DNA of 64,000 nucleotides from Arthrobacter sp. 24S4-2 (GTDB lineage: Bacteria; Actinomycetota; Actinomycetes; Actinomycetales; Micrococcaceae): positions 558,001 to 622,000 of the forward strand of contig NZ_CP040018.1 of assembly GCF_005280255.1 (NCBI RefSeq), written 5' to 3'. The notes beneath the pieces were generated by a model. The model had not been told where the DNA came from and did not search any database. It worked only from the letters and a program-made list of their open reading frames with translations. Made by a program: the position numbers and the translations under genes. Positions 1 through 7,412 of the stretch are shown piece by piece; position 1 is the stretch's first letter, and every line of letters begins with the position of its first letter.

Positions 1-632
1 TAAGGCCGCGGCGCCCGGCGGTGGGCGCGGAGCACTGAATCCGTGACGGTGACGGAGCCGCCCTCCGAGTCCGTCACGGAGCGCCGTCGTGCTTCGCAGA
101 CATCGATTTCCCATTCGTCCGGGTCAAGTTCGGCGGCGATTTCCTCCGGGGTGAAAAGCAGGCCCGGCTGCGACGGACGGGGAATCCCCGCCGCCAGGTC
201 AGCCGGGTGGTGGCCCACGATCAGCAGCGTGCCGCCGGGGGCAACGGATGCCGCCAGGCGGTGATACAGCTCAGTCCTCGGATCCTGGGGCAGGTGCATG
301 AACTGGGCGGACACAAGGTCGAAGGTGCCGGCCGGCGGGGGTGATGCGGTGAGGTCATGGTGGACCCAGACGATCCTCCCGGCCAGCGCGGCATCCTCCG
401 CCGCCCGTTCCGCGGCCCGGGCCAGCGCCACGGAGGAAATGTCCACGGCGGTGACCCGCCAGCCCTGCCGTGCCAGCCAGATTGAGTCGGCTCCTTCGCC
501 GCTGCCCACGTCCAGGGCGGAGCCCGGGCGCAGGGCGGCGGCCTCGGCCATCAGGGTGGGGTTCGGATTGCGGCTCCAGACCGAACCGTGCTGGCGGTAG
601 CGCTCATCCCAGAACGACTCGTCAAACTGCAT
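1..632 (-). CDS. Class I SAM-dependent methyltransferase, 3' end cut by window
   Basis: Translating the minus strand from the ATG at 632 gives an open frame to the window edge with no stop, so about 210 residues are visible and the C-terminus is missing. It begins MQFDESFWDERYRQHGSVW and has the SAM-binding motif I LDVGSGEGADSIWLA near residues 40-55, then VTAVDIS (motif II acidic position) and a post-motif LVSAQFMHLP. This layout is that of small-molecule class I methyltransferases (Methyltransf_25 or thiopurine-methyltransferase-like). The substrate is not readable. The next ATG upstream (634-636) is in another frame, so 632 is the best start. The long open frames on the plus strand here are shadows. 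No partner gene is visible next to it. Confidence 0.85.
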   Translation of the reverse strand, partial: MQFDESFWDERYRQHGSVWSRNPNPTLMAEAAALRPGSALDVGSGEGADSIWLARQGWRVTAVDISSVALARAAERAAEDAALAGRIVWVHHDLTASPPPAGTFDLVSAQFMHLPQDPRTELYHRLAASVAPGGTLLIVGHHPADLAAGIPRPSQPGLLFTPEEIAAELDPDEWEIDVCEARRRSVTDSEGGSVTVTDSVLRAHRRAPRP

Positions 633-881
633 CCATGGTCTCCTCGCTGCCCGTGCTTCCGGTCCCGGCAGCGTACCGTCAGGGACGGCCCGCGCTAAGC
701 CGCGACTATGCCACGATACGCCGTGACGGCGTCCTCCAGTTCCTGTGCCATGATGTCGGTGTTGATCACGACGCCGGTCCACGCTCCGACCGGGCAAGCA
801 GCCGGTGGAGTTCATCAGCCTGTTCGGGCCAAGGCGAACGGGATGCACGTCATGGCCAAGCCCTCAGGCTCATGGGCGCGG

Positions 882-1310
882 TTAGGCGGCGCTGATGCCG
901 AACAGTCCGATGATCAGGCCCATGACCACGAGCGTCACCAGTTCGTGCGCGCAGTTCAGGACAGTCAGCCCGGCCGGGCGGCCCTCGAAGGCGTCGTGGG
1001 TGATGAAGCGGGCGGCCGTGAACCCGGCCCAGAGGATGAGAGCGGTGATCAGCGTGTTCGCCAGGAAGTTGCCGCCGTAGAAATGCTGGGAGATGGCGGC
1101 GGATCCGGCAAGGACCAGGGCGCTGATGAAGCTGACCACCAGCGTGATCAGGATGGGTTTGACCGCGTCCTTCGCGTCGCCGCTGGGGGATACTTTCGCG
1201 ACCTTCATCCAGTAGTTGCCGAACACTTTGGGGGTGTACCAGACCGAGCCCACCACCATGCTGGAAAGGGTGGCCAGCAGTACGGCCCAGATGTTGATTT
1301 CCGGAATCAT
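882..1310 (-). CDS. DUF1761-type small membrane protein
   Basis: A 142-residue integral membrane protein beginning MIPEINIWAVLLATLSSMVV. It has about four hydrophobic segments (approximately residues 7-27, 50-72, 80-100 and 118-140). The segment GSVWYTPKVFGNYWM after the first helix is typical of the DUF1761 family, whose function is unknown. An upstream in-frame ATG at 1382 exists, but GAGGAG stands six bases before the ATG at 1310, so the shorter start is chosen. It lies 77 bp downstream of a MarR gene on the same strand and could be the last gene of the unit 3652 to 882. Family assignment is from memory of the motif. Confidence 0.75.
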   Translation of the reverse strand: MIPEINIWAVLLATLSSMVVGSVWYTPKVFGNYWMKVAKVSPSGDAKDAVKPILITLVVSFISALVLAGSAAISQHFYGGNFLANTLITALILWAGFTAARFITHDAFEGRPAGLTVLNCAHELVTLVVMGLIIGLFGISAA

Positions 1311-1387
1311 CACGCTCTCCTCGGTACCGGGTCCTAGTCCCTCGAAGTCTAGGGCTGCCCGCCGCGTTGATCGCGGCAACACGGTGG

Positions 1388-1894
1388 TCAGTCCGAGAAG
1401 TCGCCGGCATTCCGTCGGAATTTCCCGAGGATGCGGATCAGCTGGTCCACGTCCTGGTTGGCGAAACCTGACTGGCCGAACACTTCGGTGTTGAGCGCCG
1501 CCGTCGCACTTTTGGCCAGGGTGCGGCCCTCGGCGGTGAGCTCGATCAGGGTAGTGCGGCCGTCCGTCGGGTGCGGGGAGCGGACCACCAGGCCGGCGAC
1601 CTGGAGGCGGTCGACGGCGTTGGTCACCGAAGTGGGGTGGACCTGCAGGAGCGCGCTCGCCTTATTCATGGGCAGCGCGCCGCTGCGGGCGAAGCTCAGT
1701 AGTGCCAGGAGTTCGTAGCGCGCGAAGGTCAGGCCGAAGGGCTTGAGCACGCCTTCGATCCGGGCCAGCAGGATCTGCTGCGTGCGCATGATGGCCGTGA
1801 TGGCGGCCATGGGCGCGGCAACATCACCCCAGCCGTGCCGTTCCCAGTTGCGCTGGGCGTCGGCGATGGGATCGCGCGGGAGCGGGTTTCCCAT
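1388..1894 (-). CDS. MarR-family transcriptional regulator
   Basis: A winged-helix regulator of about 168 residues. The recognition region reads PMNKASALLQVHPTSVTNAVDRLQVAGLV, followed by the wing SPHPTDGRTTLIELTAEGR, the classical MarR signature. Two in-frame ATGs are possible (1909 and 1894). AGGAGGT sits just upstream of the 1894 ATG and inside the longer frame, so 1894 is preferred. The gene follows the acyl-CoA synthetase gene by 30 bp on the same strand and is probably co-transcribed. MarR proteins in fatty-acid or aromatic-acid loci usually respond to acyl-CoA ligands. Its target is probably the divergent promoter region 3653-3760, which holds a perfect palindrome. Ligand unknown. Confidence 0.88.
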   Translation of the reverse strand: MGNPLPRDPIADAQRNWERHGWGDVAAPMAAITAIMRTQQILLARIEGVLKPFGLTFARYELLALLSFARSGALPMNKASALLQVHPTSVTNAVDRLQVAGLVVRSPHPTDGRTTLIELTAEGRTLAKSATAALNTEVFGQSGFANQDVDQLIRILGKFRRNAGDFSD

Positions 1895-1924
1895 GGCACC
1901 TCCTGACATGTGGGTTGTTCCAGC

Positions 1925-3652
1925 CTAGCTTTTCAAATTCGGGAAATCCGACTCGGAGTACTCGACGCCCAGGCCCTCGGGCAGGGGGCCGCTGCCGTGC
2001 CGGAGCTCTTCGCTGTGCCGGAGTTCCACGCGGCGGATCTTGCCCGAGATGGTCTTCGGCAGCTCCGCGAATTCCAGTCGCCGGATTCGCTTGAACGGGG
2101 CCAGACGGTCGCGGCAGTACCGCAGGATGTCCTCCGCGAGTTCGGGGCCGGGCTGGTGCCCAGCGGCCAGGACCACAAACGCCTTCGGCACGGACAGCTT
2201 CAGCGGATCGGGGGAAGGGACGACGGCGGCCTCGGCCACCGCCGGGTGCTCGATCAGGACGCTTTCCAGCTCGAACGGGGACAACCGGTAGTCGGAGGAC
2301 TTGAACACGTCGTCGCCGCGGCCCACGTAGGTGATGATGCCGCGCTCGTCCCGGCTGGCCATGTCACCCGTGTGGTAATAGCCGTCCCGGAAGGCGTCCG
2401 CGCTCTTCTCCGGGTCGCCGTAGTACGCCTTCATCAGCCCAACAGGGCGGGGGTCCAGGCGGAGGCAGAGCTCGCCGTCGTCGGCCTCTTCGCCCGTAGC
2501 AGGGTCAACCAACACCACGTCGTAGCCGGGCAGCGGCTTGCCCATGGCGCCGATCTTGATCGGCTGGCCGGGGGTGTTGGCGATCTGCACCGTGGATTCG
2601 GTCTGGCCGAAGCCGTCCCGGATGGTCTGGCCCCAGGCACGGTGGACCTGGTCGATCACCTCGGCGTTGAGCGGCTCGCCGGCGGACACCACCTTGGTGG
2701 GCGGGTTCTTCAGGACGGTGAGGTCGGCCTGGATCAGCATCCGCCACACGGTGGGCGGGGCGCAGAAGCTGGTCACCTTTTCCCGGTCCATTTGTTCCAT
2801 CAGAGCCTTGGCGTCGAACCGGCTGTAGTTGTAGATGAACACGCAGGCCTCGGCGATCCAGGGTGTGAACACGTTGGACCAGGCGTGCTTGGCCCAGCCC
2901 GGCGAGGCGACGTTCAGGTGCACATCGCCGGGTTCCAGCCCGATCCAGAACATGGTGGACAGGTGGCCCACCGGATAGGAGGTATGGGTGTGCTCCACCA
3001 GTTTGGCCTTGGATGTGGTGCCCGACGTGAAGTAGAGAAGCAGGGTTTCGTCCGCCCGGGTGGGCGCGTCCGGCGTGAAGTCTGCCGGGGCGCCGGCTGC
3101 CTCCGTGTATTGGGCGGCCGCCTCTTCGGCGGAGGAAGCATCGCCGTCCGCGATTTCAATCAGTTTGTAGTTCCCCGGGACGTCGGCGAACTTGCCGATG
3201 TTGGAGCTTCCGACGGCGGCCCAGCCCGCCTCGCCGCGGTCCACCCGGTCCAACAGGTCCGTCGGGCCCATCAGGGTGGTGGTCGGAATCATCACAATGC
3301 CCAGCTTGATGCCCGCCAGCATGAGCTCCCAGAGTTCAACCTGGTTGCCGAGCATGATGATCATGCGGTCCCCGCGGCGGACGCCCTGGCCCCGGAGCCA
3401 GTTGGCCACCTGGTTGGAGCGCCCGGCAAGCTCCGCGAAGCTCCGCCGGGTGGCGCTGCCGTCCTGTTCCACGATGACCAGGGCGGGCCTGGCGCCCTTG
3501 CCCGGGTCCGCGGCTATCCGGTCGAACCAGTCGAGGGCGAAGTTGAACTCCTCGAAGCGGGGCCATTGGAATTCATCTCGCGCCTGGCCGTAGTTCTCGC
3601 GCAGGGCAAGCAGCCTGTCCCTCGCGGCCCGGAAGTCGTCGGTGACTGTCAT
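1925..3652 (-). CDS. AMP-forming acyl-CoA synthetase (medium-chain/ACSM-like)
   Basis: A 575-residue member of the ANL adenylating superfamily: it activates a carboxylic acid with ATP and joins it to CoA. Visible motifs are the phosphate loop YFTSGTTSKAK (residues 207-217), GFGQTES (347-353), YHTGD (426-430), GRGDDVFKSSDYRLSP (444-459) and the C-terminal catalytic lysine in LPKTISGKIRR (K538). The loop has SKAK rather than the common GxPK, as in medium-chain ACSM-type enzymes. It is divergent from an acyl-CoA dehydrogenase gene and is followed by a MarR gene, which suggests catabolism of a medium-chain, branched or aryl acid. Exact substrate unknown. The long open frames on the opposite strand are GC-driven shadows. 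Confidence 0.9.
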   Translation of the reverse strand: MTVTDDFRAARDRLLALRENYGQARDEFQWPRFEEFNFALDWFDRIAADPGKGARPALVIVEQDGSATRRSFAELAGRSNQVANWLRGQGVRRGDRMIIMLGNQVELWELMLAGIKLGIVMIPTTTLMGPTDLLDRVDRGEAGWAAVGSSNIGKFADVPGNYKLIEIADGDASSAEEAAAQYTEAAGAPADFTPDAPTRADETLLLYFTSGTTSKAKLVEHTHTSYPVGHLSTMFWIGLEPGDVHLNVASPGWAKHAWSNVFTPWIAEACVFIYNYSRFDAKALMEQMDREKVTSFCAPPTVWRMLIQADLTVLKNPPTKVVSAGEPLNAEVIDQVHRAWGQTIRDGFGQTESTVQIANTPGQPIKIGAMGKPLPGYDVVLVDPATGEEADDGELCLRLDPRPVGLMKAYYGDPEKSADAFRDGYYHTGDMASRDERGIITYVGRGDDVFKSSDYRLSPFELESVLIEHPAVAEAAVVPSPDPLKLSVPKAFVVLAAGHQPGPELAEDILRYCRDRLAPFKRIRRLEFAELPKTISGKIRRVELRHSEELRHGSGPLPEGLGVEYSESDFPNLKS

Positions 3653-3668
3653 GGGGGCCCTTTCGCCT

Positions 3669-3684
3669 AGTGATCCACATCACT
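3669..3684. promoter_or_regulatory. Palindromic operator candidate between divergent acyl-CoA genes
   Basis: AGTGAT-CCAC-ATCACT is a perfect inverted repeat with 6-bp arms and a 4-bp spacer. It lies 17 bp before the acyl-CoA synthetase start and about 77 bp before the acyl-CoA dehydrogenase start. MarR proteins bind short palindromes of this size, and a MarR gene is third in the neighbourhood, so it is the natural candidate ligand. Binding is inferred, not shown. Confidence 0.5.
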
Positions 3685-3760
3685 GTGCAATATACTAGGA
3701 CATCCAAGGGTTTGGAAGGGCCGGGTGCGAGGGTGCGGCCGGCGGACGACGAAGGGATAC

Positions 3761-4990
3761 ATGCCCGTGCAGACACAGGGACGTGCCAGCGGATCGCCCG
3801 ATACTGCGGAAATTGCTGCCAAGCGGCCGGAACCGCCGTTCCCCGACGCGGACCTTATGTACATCGTGGACCTGCTGCCGGCAGGGGAGCGCTCGCGCTA
3901 TCTGGAGGTGCGGGACTTCCTGCAGTCCCGCATTCGCGCGGCGTCGATCCAGTACTGGAACCGCGAGGAATTTCCTTTCGGGCTGCTGGCCGAAATGGGT
4001 AAGTACGGGCTGGGCGGGCTGCAGACGGACGGAACGTCGGCGCTCTTCAAGGGCCTGATGTACGTGGAAGTGGCCCGCGCGGATGTTTCCCTCTCCGCCC
4101 TGGTAGGCATCCACAACGAGCTGATCGTCGGGATGATCGACGCGCTCGGTTCGGAGGAACAGAAGCAACGCTGGCTTCCCGGGCTGACAGCTTTCACCCA
4201 GCTGGGCGCCTTCGCGCTGACGGAGCCGGACCACGGTTCGGACATTGCCGGCGGCCTCGAAACGTCAGCCCGGCTGGAGCGCGGCGAATGGGTGATCAAC
4301 GGGGCCAAGCGCTGGATCGGCGCGGGGACCATCGCTGATTTCGCGCTTGTCTGGGCCCGCGATGTCGCTGATCAGCAGATCAAGGGGTTCATCGTGGAAA
4401 CGGACCGCCCGGGGTATTCCGCCACGAAGATCTGCAACAAGATCGGCCTGCGGATCATGCAGAACGCGGACATCCGGCTGGACGACGTGCGCGTTCCCGA
4501 AGCGAACCTGCTGCCCGGCGCCACTGACTTTTCCAAGGCCAACCACCTCCTCCGCGACTCGCGCGCCTGGGTTGGCTGGCAAGGTGCCGGGATCCAGCTG
4601 GCCGCCTTCGACGTCGCCCGGTCGTATGCGCTGGAACGGAAGCAGTTCGGCAAGGAACTGGCAAAGTTCCAGCTGATCCAGCAACAGCTGGCCGAGATCC
4701 TGGGCAACGCCAGTGCCTCACTGGCGCTGATGGCGCAGCTGGCCCGGATCCAGCAGGACGGCAAGCTGGAAATGGTGCAGGCCGCCATGGCCAAGTCCAC
4801 CACCACCAGGCTGGCGCGGGCCTCGGTGGCCATGGGCAGGTCGCTGATGGGCGGCAATGGCATCAGCAGCGACTACGAGATGGGCAAGCTCTTTGGCGAC
4901 GCCGAAATCCTTTACACGTATGAAGGAAGCTACGAGATCAACTCCCTGATCGTGGCCCGCGCCGTGACGGGGAAGTCGGCGTTCGTCTGA
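3761..4990 (+). CDS. Acyl-CoA dehydrogenase (glutaryl-CoA dehydrogenase-like group)
   Basis: A 409-residue flavoprotein that oxidises an acyl-CoA at the alpha-beta bond and passes electrons to ETF. Seen in order: ALTEPDHGSDIAGG (FAD/substrate loop), NGAKRWIGAGTIAD, RKQFGKELAKFQLIQQQLAE, MGGNGISSDYEMGK and the catalytic-base region YTYEGSYEIN (Glu about 388). The base inside YEG and the preceding motifs resemble glutaryl-CoA dehydrogenase and the plant peroxisomal short-chain oxidase ACX4. A 12-residue upstream extension is possible, but the ATG at 3761 has a GAAGGG element close by and starts a normal polar N-terminus. It is divergent from the synthetase and MarR genes. The actual acyl substrate is not determined. 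Confidence 0.88.
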   Translation: MPVQTQGRASGSPDTAEIAAKRPEPPFPDADLMYIVDLLPAGERSRYLEVRDFLQSRIRAASIQYWNREEFPFGLLAEMGKYGLGGLQTDGTSALFKGLMYVEVARADVSLSALVGIHNELIVGMIDALGSEEQKQRWLPGLTAFTQLGAFALTEPDHGSDIAGGLETSARLERGEWVINGAKRWIGAGTIADFALVWARDVADQQIKGFIVETDRPGYSATKICNKIGLRIMQNADIRLDDVRVPEANLLPGATDFSKANHLLRDSRAWVGWQGAGIQLAAFDVARSYALERKQFGKELAKFQLIQQQLAEILGNASASLALMAQLARIQQDGKLEMVQAAMAKSTTTRLARASVAMGRSLMGGNGISSDYEMGKLFGDAEILYTYEGSYEINSLIVARAVTGKSAFV

Positions 4991-4992
4991 GG

Positions 4993-5030
4993 GCCCGGCG
5001 GCCCGTCCCGGCGGCCGGGCTCACGCGCCG
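4993..5030 (+). terminator. GC-rich hairpin after acyl-CoA dehydrogenase
   Basis: GCCCGGC (4993-4999) pairs with GCCGGGC (5024-5030) just after the dehydrogenase stop codon. No T-run follows, so this would be an I-shaped actinobacterial terminator at best. It lies between converging genes. Confidence 0.3.
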
Positions 5031-5074
5031 TGACGCGTCCGCGCACGCGGTGAGCCGTCGCCGTCGTACTTTCC

Positions 5075-5641
5075 TTAGTCCTGGCCCTTTTGGTACTGGA
5101 GCAGGACCACGCCGTTGCCGAAAGTCCGCGTCCCGGTCAGGCTGAGCTTCATCCTGACGTCCGGCGACTGGAACAGTGGCCGGCCCTCGCCCAGGACCAC
5201 GGGGTGGACATAGATCCGGTATTCGTCGATCAGGCCGTGCCGCATGAACGTTGCGGCAAGGTTGGCGCCGCCGAGCGCGAGGTCACCGCCGGGCTGCGCC
5301 TTCAGTTCCGCGATTTGTTCAGGCACGACATCGTGGATCACCGTGGTGTTCCAGTCCGCCGTGGTGAGGGTCCGGGAAAAGACGAACTTCGGCATGTCCC
5401 GCCAGATCTTGGCGAACTCGGCCATCGTCGCCGTGATGTCCGGATCCTGGTCCGCCGTCGGCCAGAATTCGGCCATGAGCTCATGGGTGATCCGGCCGTC
5501 CAGGAACGCGCCCATCGCCCTGCACTCATCGTTGAAGTGTTGGTGGAGTTCGTCGTCCACGAGGTGCCAGCTGATGTCACGGTCCAGCCCTTCGAAGAAC
5601 CCGTCAATGGACACAGACATCATCAGGATGATCTTCCGCAT
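5075..5641 (-). CDS. Dihydrofolate-reductase-like (RibD C-terminal domain) protein
   Basis: A 188-residue protein of the RibD_C/DHFR-like fold. It starts MRKIILMMSVSIDGFFEG, with the strand-loop 'SVSIDGF' typical of this family. Later motifs are FLDGRITHELMAEFW, KFVFSRTL, DLALGGANLAATFM (the GG-N-L pyridine-nucleotide loop) and YVHPVVLGEGRPLF. These proteins are NADPH-binding reductases of mostly unknown substrate. The open frame extends 37 codons further upstream, but AGGAGG lies eight bases before the ATG at 5641 and the upstream stretch is low-complexity. It lies 61 bp downstream of a GNAT gene on the same strand, a possible two-gene unit. Confidence 0.85.
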   Translation of the reverse strand: MRKIILMMSVSIDGFFEGLDRDISWHLVDDELHQHFNDECRAMGAFLDGRITHELMAEFWPTADQDPDITATMAEFAKIWRDMPKFVFSRTLTTADWNTTVIHDVVPEQIAELKAQPGGDLALGGANLAATFMRHGLIDEYRIYVHPVVLGEGRPLFQSPDVRMKLSLTGTRTFGNGVVLLQYQKGQD

Positions 5642-5702
5642 GGCGCTACCTCCTTGGCCGGGCGGCCGCCGGGGCGTGGCCGCCGTCATAGGTTCCAGTG
5701 AA

Positions 5703-6248
5703 TCACTCGAGGATCCGTTGGAACAGGACATGATCCTGCCAGGAGCCGGCAATCTTCAGGTAGGACGGCGCCACTCCTATCTCCTGGAACCGTGCACGCT
5801 TCAGAATTTTCTGCGACGCCGCGTTGTGCCTGAGCGTCGCAGCCTGCAGCCTGTGCAGCCCCAGTTCTTCCCTTGCGGCCGCTGCAGCATGCACGACGGC
5901 GGCAGTGCCGATTCCCCGGCCGTTGTACTCCCGGTCAATCCAGTATCCGACGTGGGCGTTCAGGAAGGGCCCGCGGACAATCCCGCTCAGCGTGACCGTT
6001 CCGATGATGCGGTGGCCGTCAAGGATCACCCAAGGCACTTCCCAGCCGGCCGCGTGCAATGCGAGTTTGGCTTCGATGGCCTCGCCTTGGCCGGCCGTAG
6101 TGAAGAACTCGTCGAACCGGGCGGGCTCCCAAGGGGCGAGGTGGTCCCGGTTTAGCTGGTAGGCGGCACCAAGGAGGCCTGCATCAGAGTCCCGAAGCAC
6201 CCGCAATTGAACAGTGCCGATCAGTGTGGTGGCATCCGTATCCATCAT
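5703..6248 (-). CDS. GNAT-family N-acetyltransferase (RimJ/RimL-like)
   Basis: About 181 residues. The central region WVILDGHRIIGTVTLSGI followed by the acetyl-CoA-binding motif DREYNGRGIGTAAV (consensus R/QxxGxG/A) and LQAATLRHNAASQKILKRAR identifies an Acetyltransf_3 (RimJ/RimL) type N-acetyltransferase. The acceptor could be a ribosomal protein N-terminus, an antibiotic or a metabolite and cannot be read. Two consecutive start codons (6248 and 6245) are present. It precedes the RibD_C-like gene on the same strand. Confidence 0.85.
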   Translation of the reverse strand: MMDTDATTLIGTVQLRVLRDSDAGLLGAAYQLNRDHLAPWEPARFDEFFTTAGQGEAIEAKLALHAAGWEVPWVILDGHRIIGTVTLSGIVRGPFLNAHVGYWIDREYNGRGIGTAAVVHAAAAAREELGLHRLQAATLRHNAASQKILKRARFQEIGVAPSYLKIAGSWQDHVLFQRILE

Positions 6249-6412
6249 CTGACTCTATCGGCGCGTGGAGCGTGGCGGCGTGCGGGCGGGTCCAGCGGAT
6301 GCCCTAAGGAGGTCCTTGGGCCCTTCCGCCGGGGCGGGGCGGGGATCAGAGTTGTTTCAGGGGGAAACCGGACGGGATCAACCCCGACTTTATTCGCGGA
6401 AAAGGAGGAGCC

Positions 6413-6814
6413 ATGCGGATCGAATCCTGGATTTTCGGAGGATTGTCGATGTTCTTCGTCCCTGTGGGCGTGGTTTACGGTTTCGTCACGGGTTGGACTG
6501 AGCCGGTGGGTTTCCTGGCGCTGTGGCTGGTGGGCGCCCTGGCCGGGCTGATCGGAGGCTACCTCGGATACACCGGCAGGCGCATTGGGATGCGTCCCGA
6601 AGACCGACAGGACGCGGAGATCCATGAGGGCGCCGGTGAACAGGGCCAATTCAGTCCCTGGAGTTGGTGGCCGATTGCTTTGGGCTTTTCCGCAGCCGTC
6701 GGCTTCCTGGGCATGGCCATCGGATTCTGGCTGGTCTACCTCAGTGCCGGGTTCGCCCTGATTGCCCTGATTGGATGGGTCTTCGAGTACAGCCGCGGGG
6801 ATCACGCCCACTAA
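6413..6814 (+). CDS. ctaF: Actinobacterial cytochrome c oxidase subunit IV (orphan copy)
   Basis: 133 residues with four hydrophobic segments (about 5-25, 30-52, 84-104 and 106-126) and the family's hallmark soluble loop YTGRRIGMRPEDRQDAEI followed by GAGEQGQFSPWSWWPIAL. This loop identifies the actinobacterial aa3-type cytochrome oxidase subunit IV (CtaF/COX4_pro_2). AAAGGAGG stands upstream of the ATG. In actinobacteria the gene normally sits beside ctaC and ctaD, the catalytic oxidase genes. Here neither flank has any respiratory gene, so this is either the genome's only copy relocated or a second, stand-alone copy. Function: structural membrane subunit of the terminal oxidase. Confidence 0.88.
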   Translation: MRIESWIFGGLSMFFVPVGVVYGFVTGWTEPVGFLALWLVGALAGLIGGYLGYTGRRIGMRPEDRQDAEIHEGAGEQGQFSPWSWWPIALGFSAAVGFLGMAIGFWLVYLSAGFALIALIGWVFEYSRGDHAH

Positions 6815-6848
6815 CATGCGTTCGTCCGAGGGCGCTCGGCCTGCGGCG

Positions 6849-6917
6849 CTGTTGGTCCGACGGTGCCGTTAAATCGACGGCCCTGTTAGTCCGCGTGTGC
6901 CGTTTGGGCTGACGGCC
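6849..6917. repeat. Tandem imperfect 34/35-bp repeat with internal hairpins
   Basis: Two adjacent units, 6849-6882 and 6883-6917, share CTGTT(G/A)GTCCG, then TGCCGTT, then GACGGCC. Each unit can form a small GCCGT...ACGGC hairpin. They lie between converging genes (oxidase subunit IV and a membrane protein) and overlap the last codons of the latter. They may act as a two-way terminator or be a duplicated end-of-gene element. Confidence 0.45.
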
Positions 6918-7230
6918 CCGCGCCCGCCTGATACTGCGAGAACACGGGTGGCGGCGCGTAGGGGTTCTCGGGACGCTCCGGATCCGGGATGGAAGGCTCC
7001 CTCGAGTCGTACGTCCGTGCGGCGCGGAGGTCACGCGACCGTCTGACCAACCCGATGCCCAGCAGACCCGCGCCGCCGGCCGGCAGGGCGAGTCCCAACA
7101 CGAAAAGCGCTAGCGAACCGTCCGGCGCCCTGCCGGACAACACGTCATAAGCGGATGACGGTAAAACAAACAGTGTCCCAAACAGCAGCACACTGCCCAA
7201 CGAAATTTGCAGCCGGCCCTTGGACTTCAT
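6886..7230 (-). CDS. Small two-helix membrane protein with Pro-rich tail
   Basis: 114 residues from the ATG at 7230. Two hydrophobic stretches (about residues 10-28 and 41-61) are joined by SSAYDVLSGRAPDG. The tail SRDLRAARTYDSREPSIPDPE and PYAPPPVF is polar and rich in proline. The open frame runs further upstream (to 7512), but that part is low in hydrophobic order and overlaps the divergent TetR promoter. An AGGGGAAG element precedes the chosen ATG. No family is recognised. It lies divergently from the TetR gene, so it is a candidate target of that repressor. Confidence 0.6.
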   Translation of the reverse strand: MKSKGRLQISLGSVLLFGTLFVLPSSAYDVLSGRAPDGSLALFVLGLALPAGGAGLLGIGLVRRSRDLRAARTYDSREPSIPDPERPENPYAPPPVFSQYQAGAGPSAQTAHAD

Positions 7231-7362
7231 GGCTTCCCCTGAGCGCATTCTGCGGACTCCTTGGTGTTCATTGAACCCGGTCAGGGCACCAACGGGAACC
7301 CCCTGCCAGCGGGCACGGGCCAACCATGATTTGCCCGGGCACGCGATTTCCCGTGTCACAAG

Positions 7363-7377
7363 GTGTACGTAGTACAC
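7363..7377. promoter_or_regulatory. TetR-type palindromic operator
   Basis: GTGTAC-GTA-GTACAC is a perfect inverted repeat (6-bp arms, 3-bp spacer) 35 bp before the TetR-family start codon at 7413, in the gap to the divergent membrane-protein gene. Size, symmetry and position fit an autoregulatory TetR operator. Confidence 0.6.
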
Positions 7378-7412
7378 TTGTCCCAAGAAGGCAGCTAACG
7401 AGGGATGTCCAC

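Noticed and set aside
633..881. Possible gene remnant with WPEQADELHRLLARSE and TDIMAQELEDAVTAYRGIVA in two minus-strand frames
   Set aside because: Too short (about 60 codons), no start and no recognisable family; recorded only as a weak coding trace.
1910..3670. 586-codon open frame opposite the acyl-CoA synthetase
   Set aside because: GC-rich shadow frame; the opposite strand has all ANL motifs and this one has no family motif.
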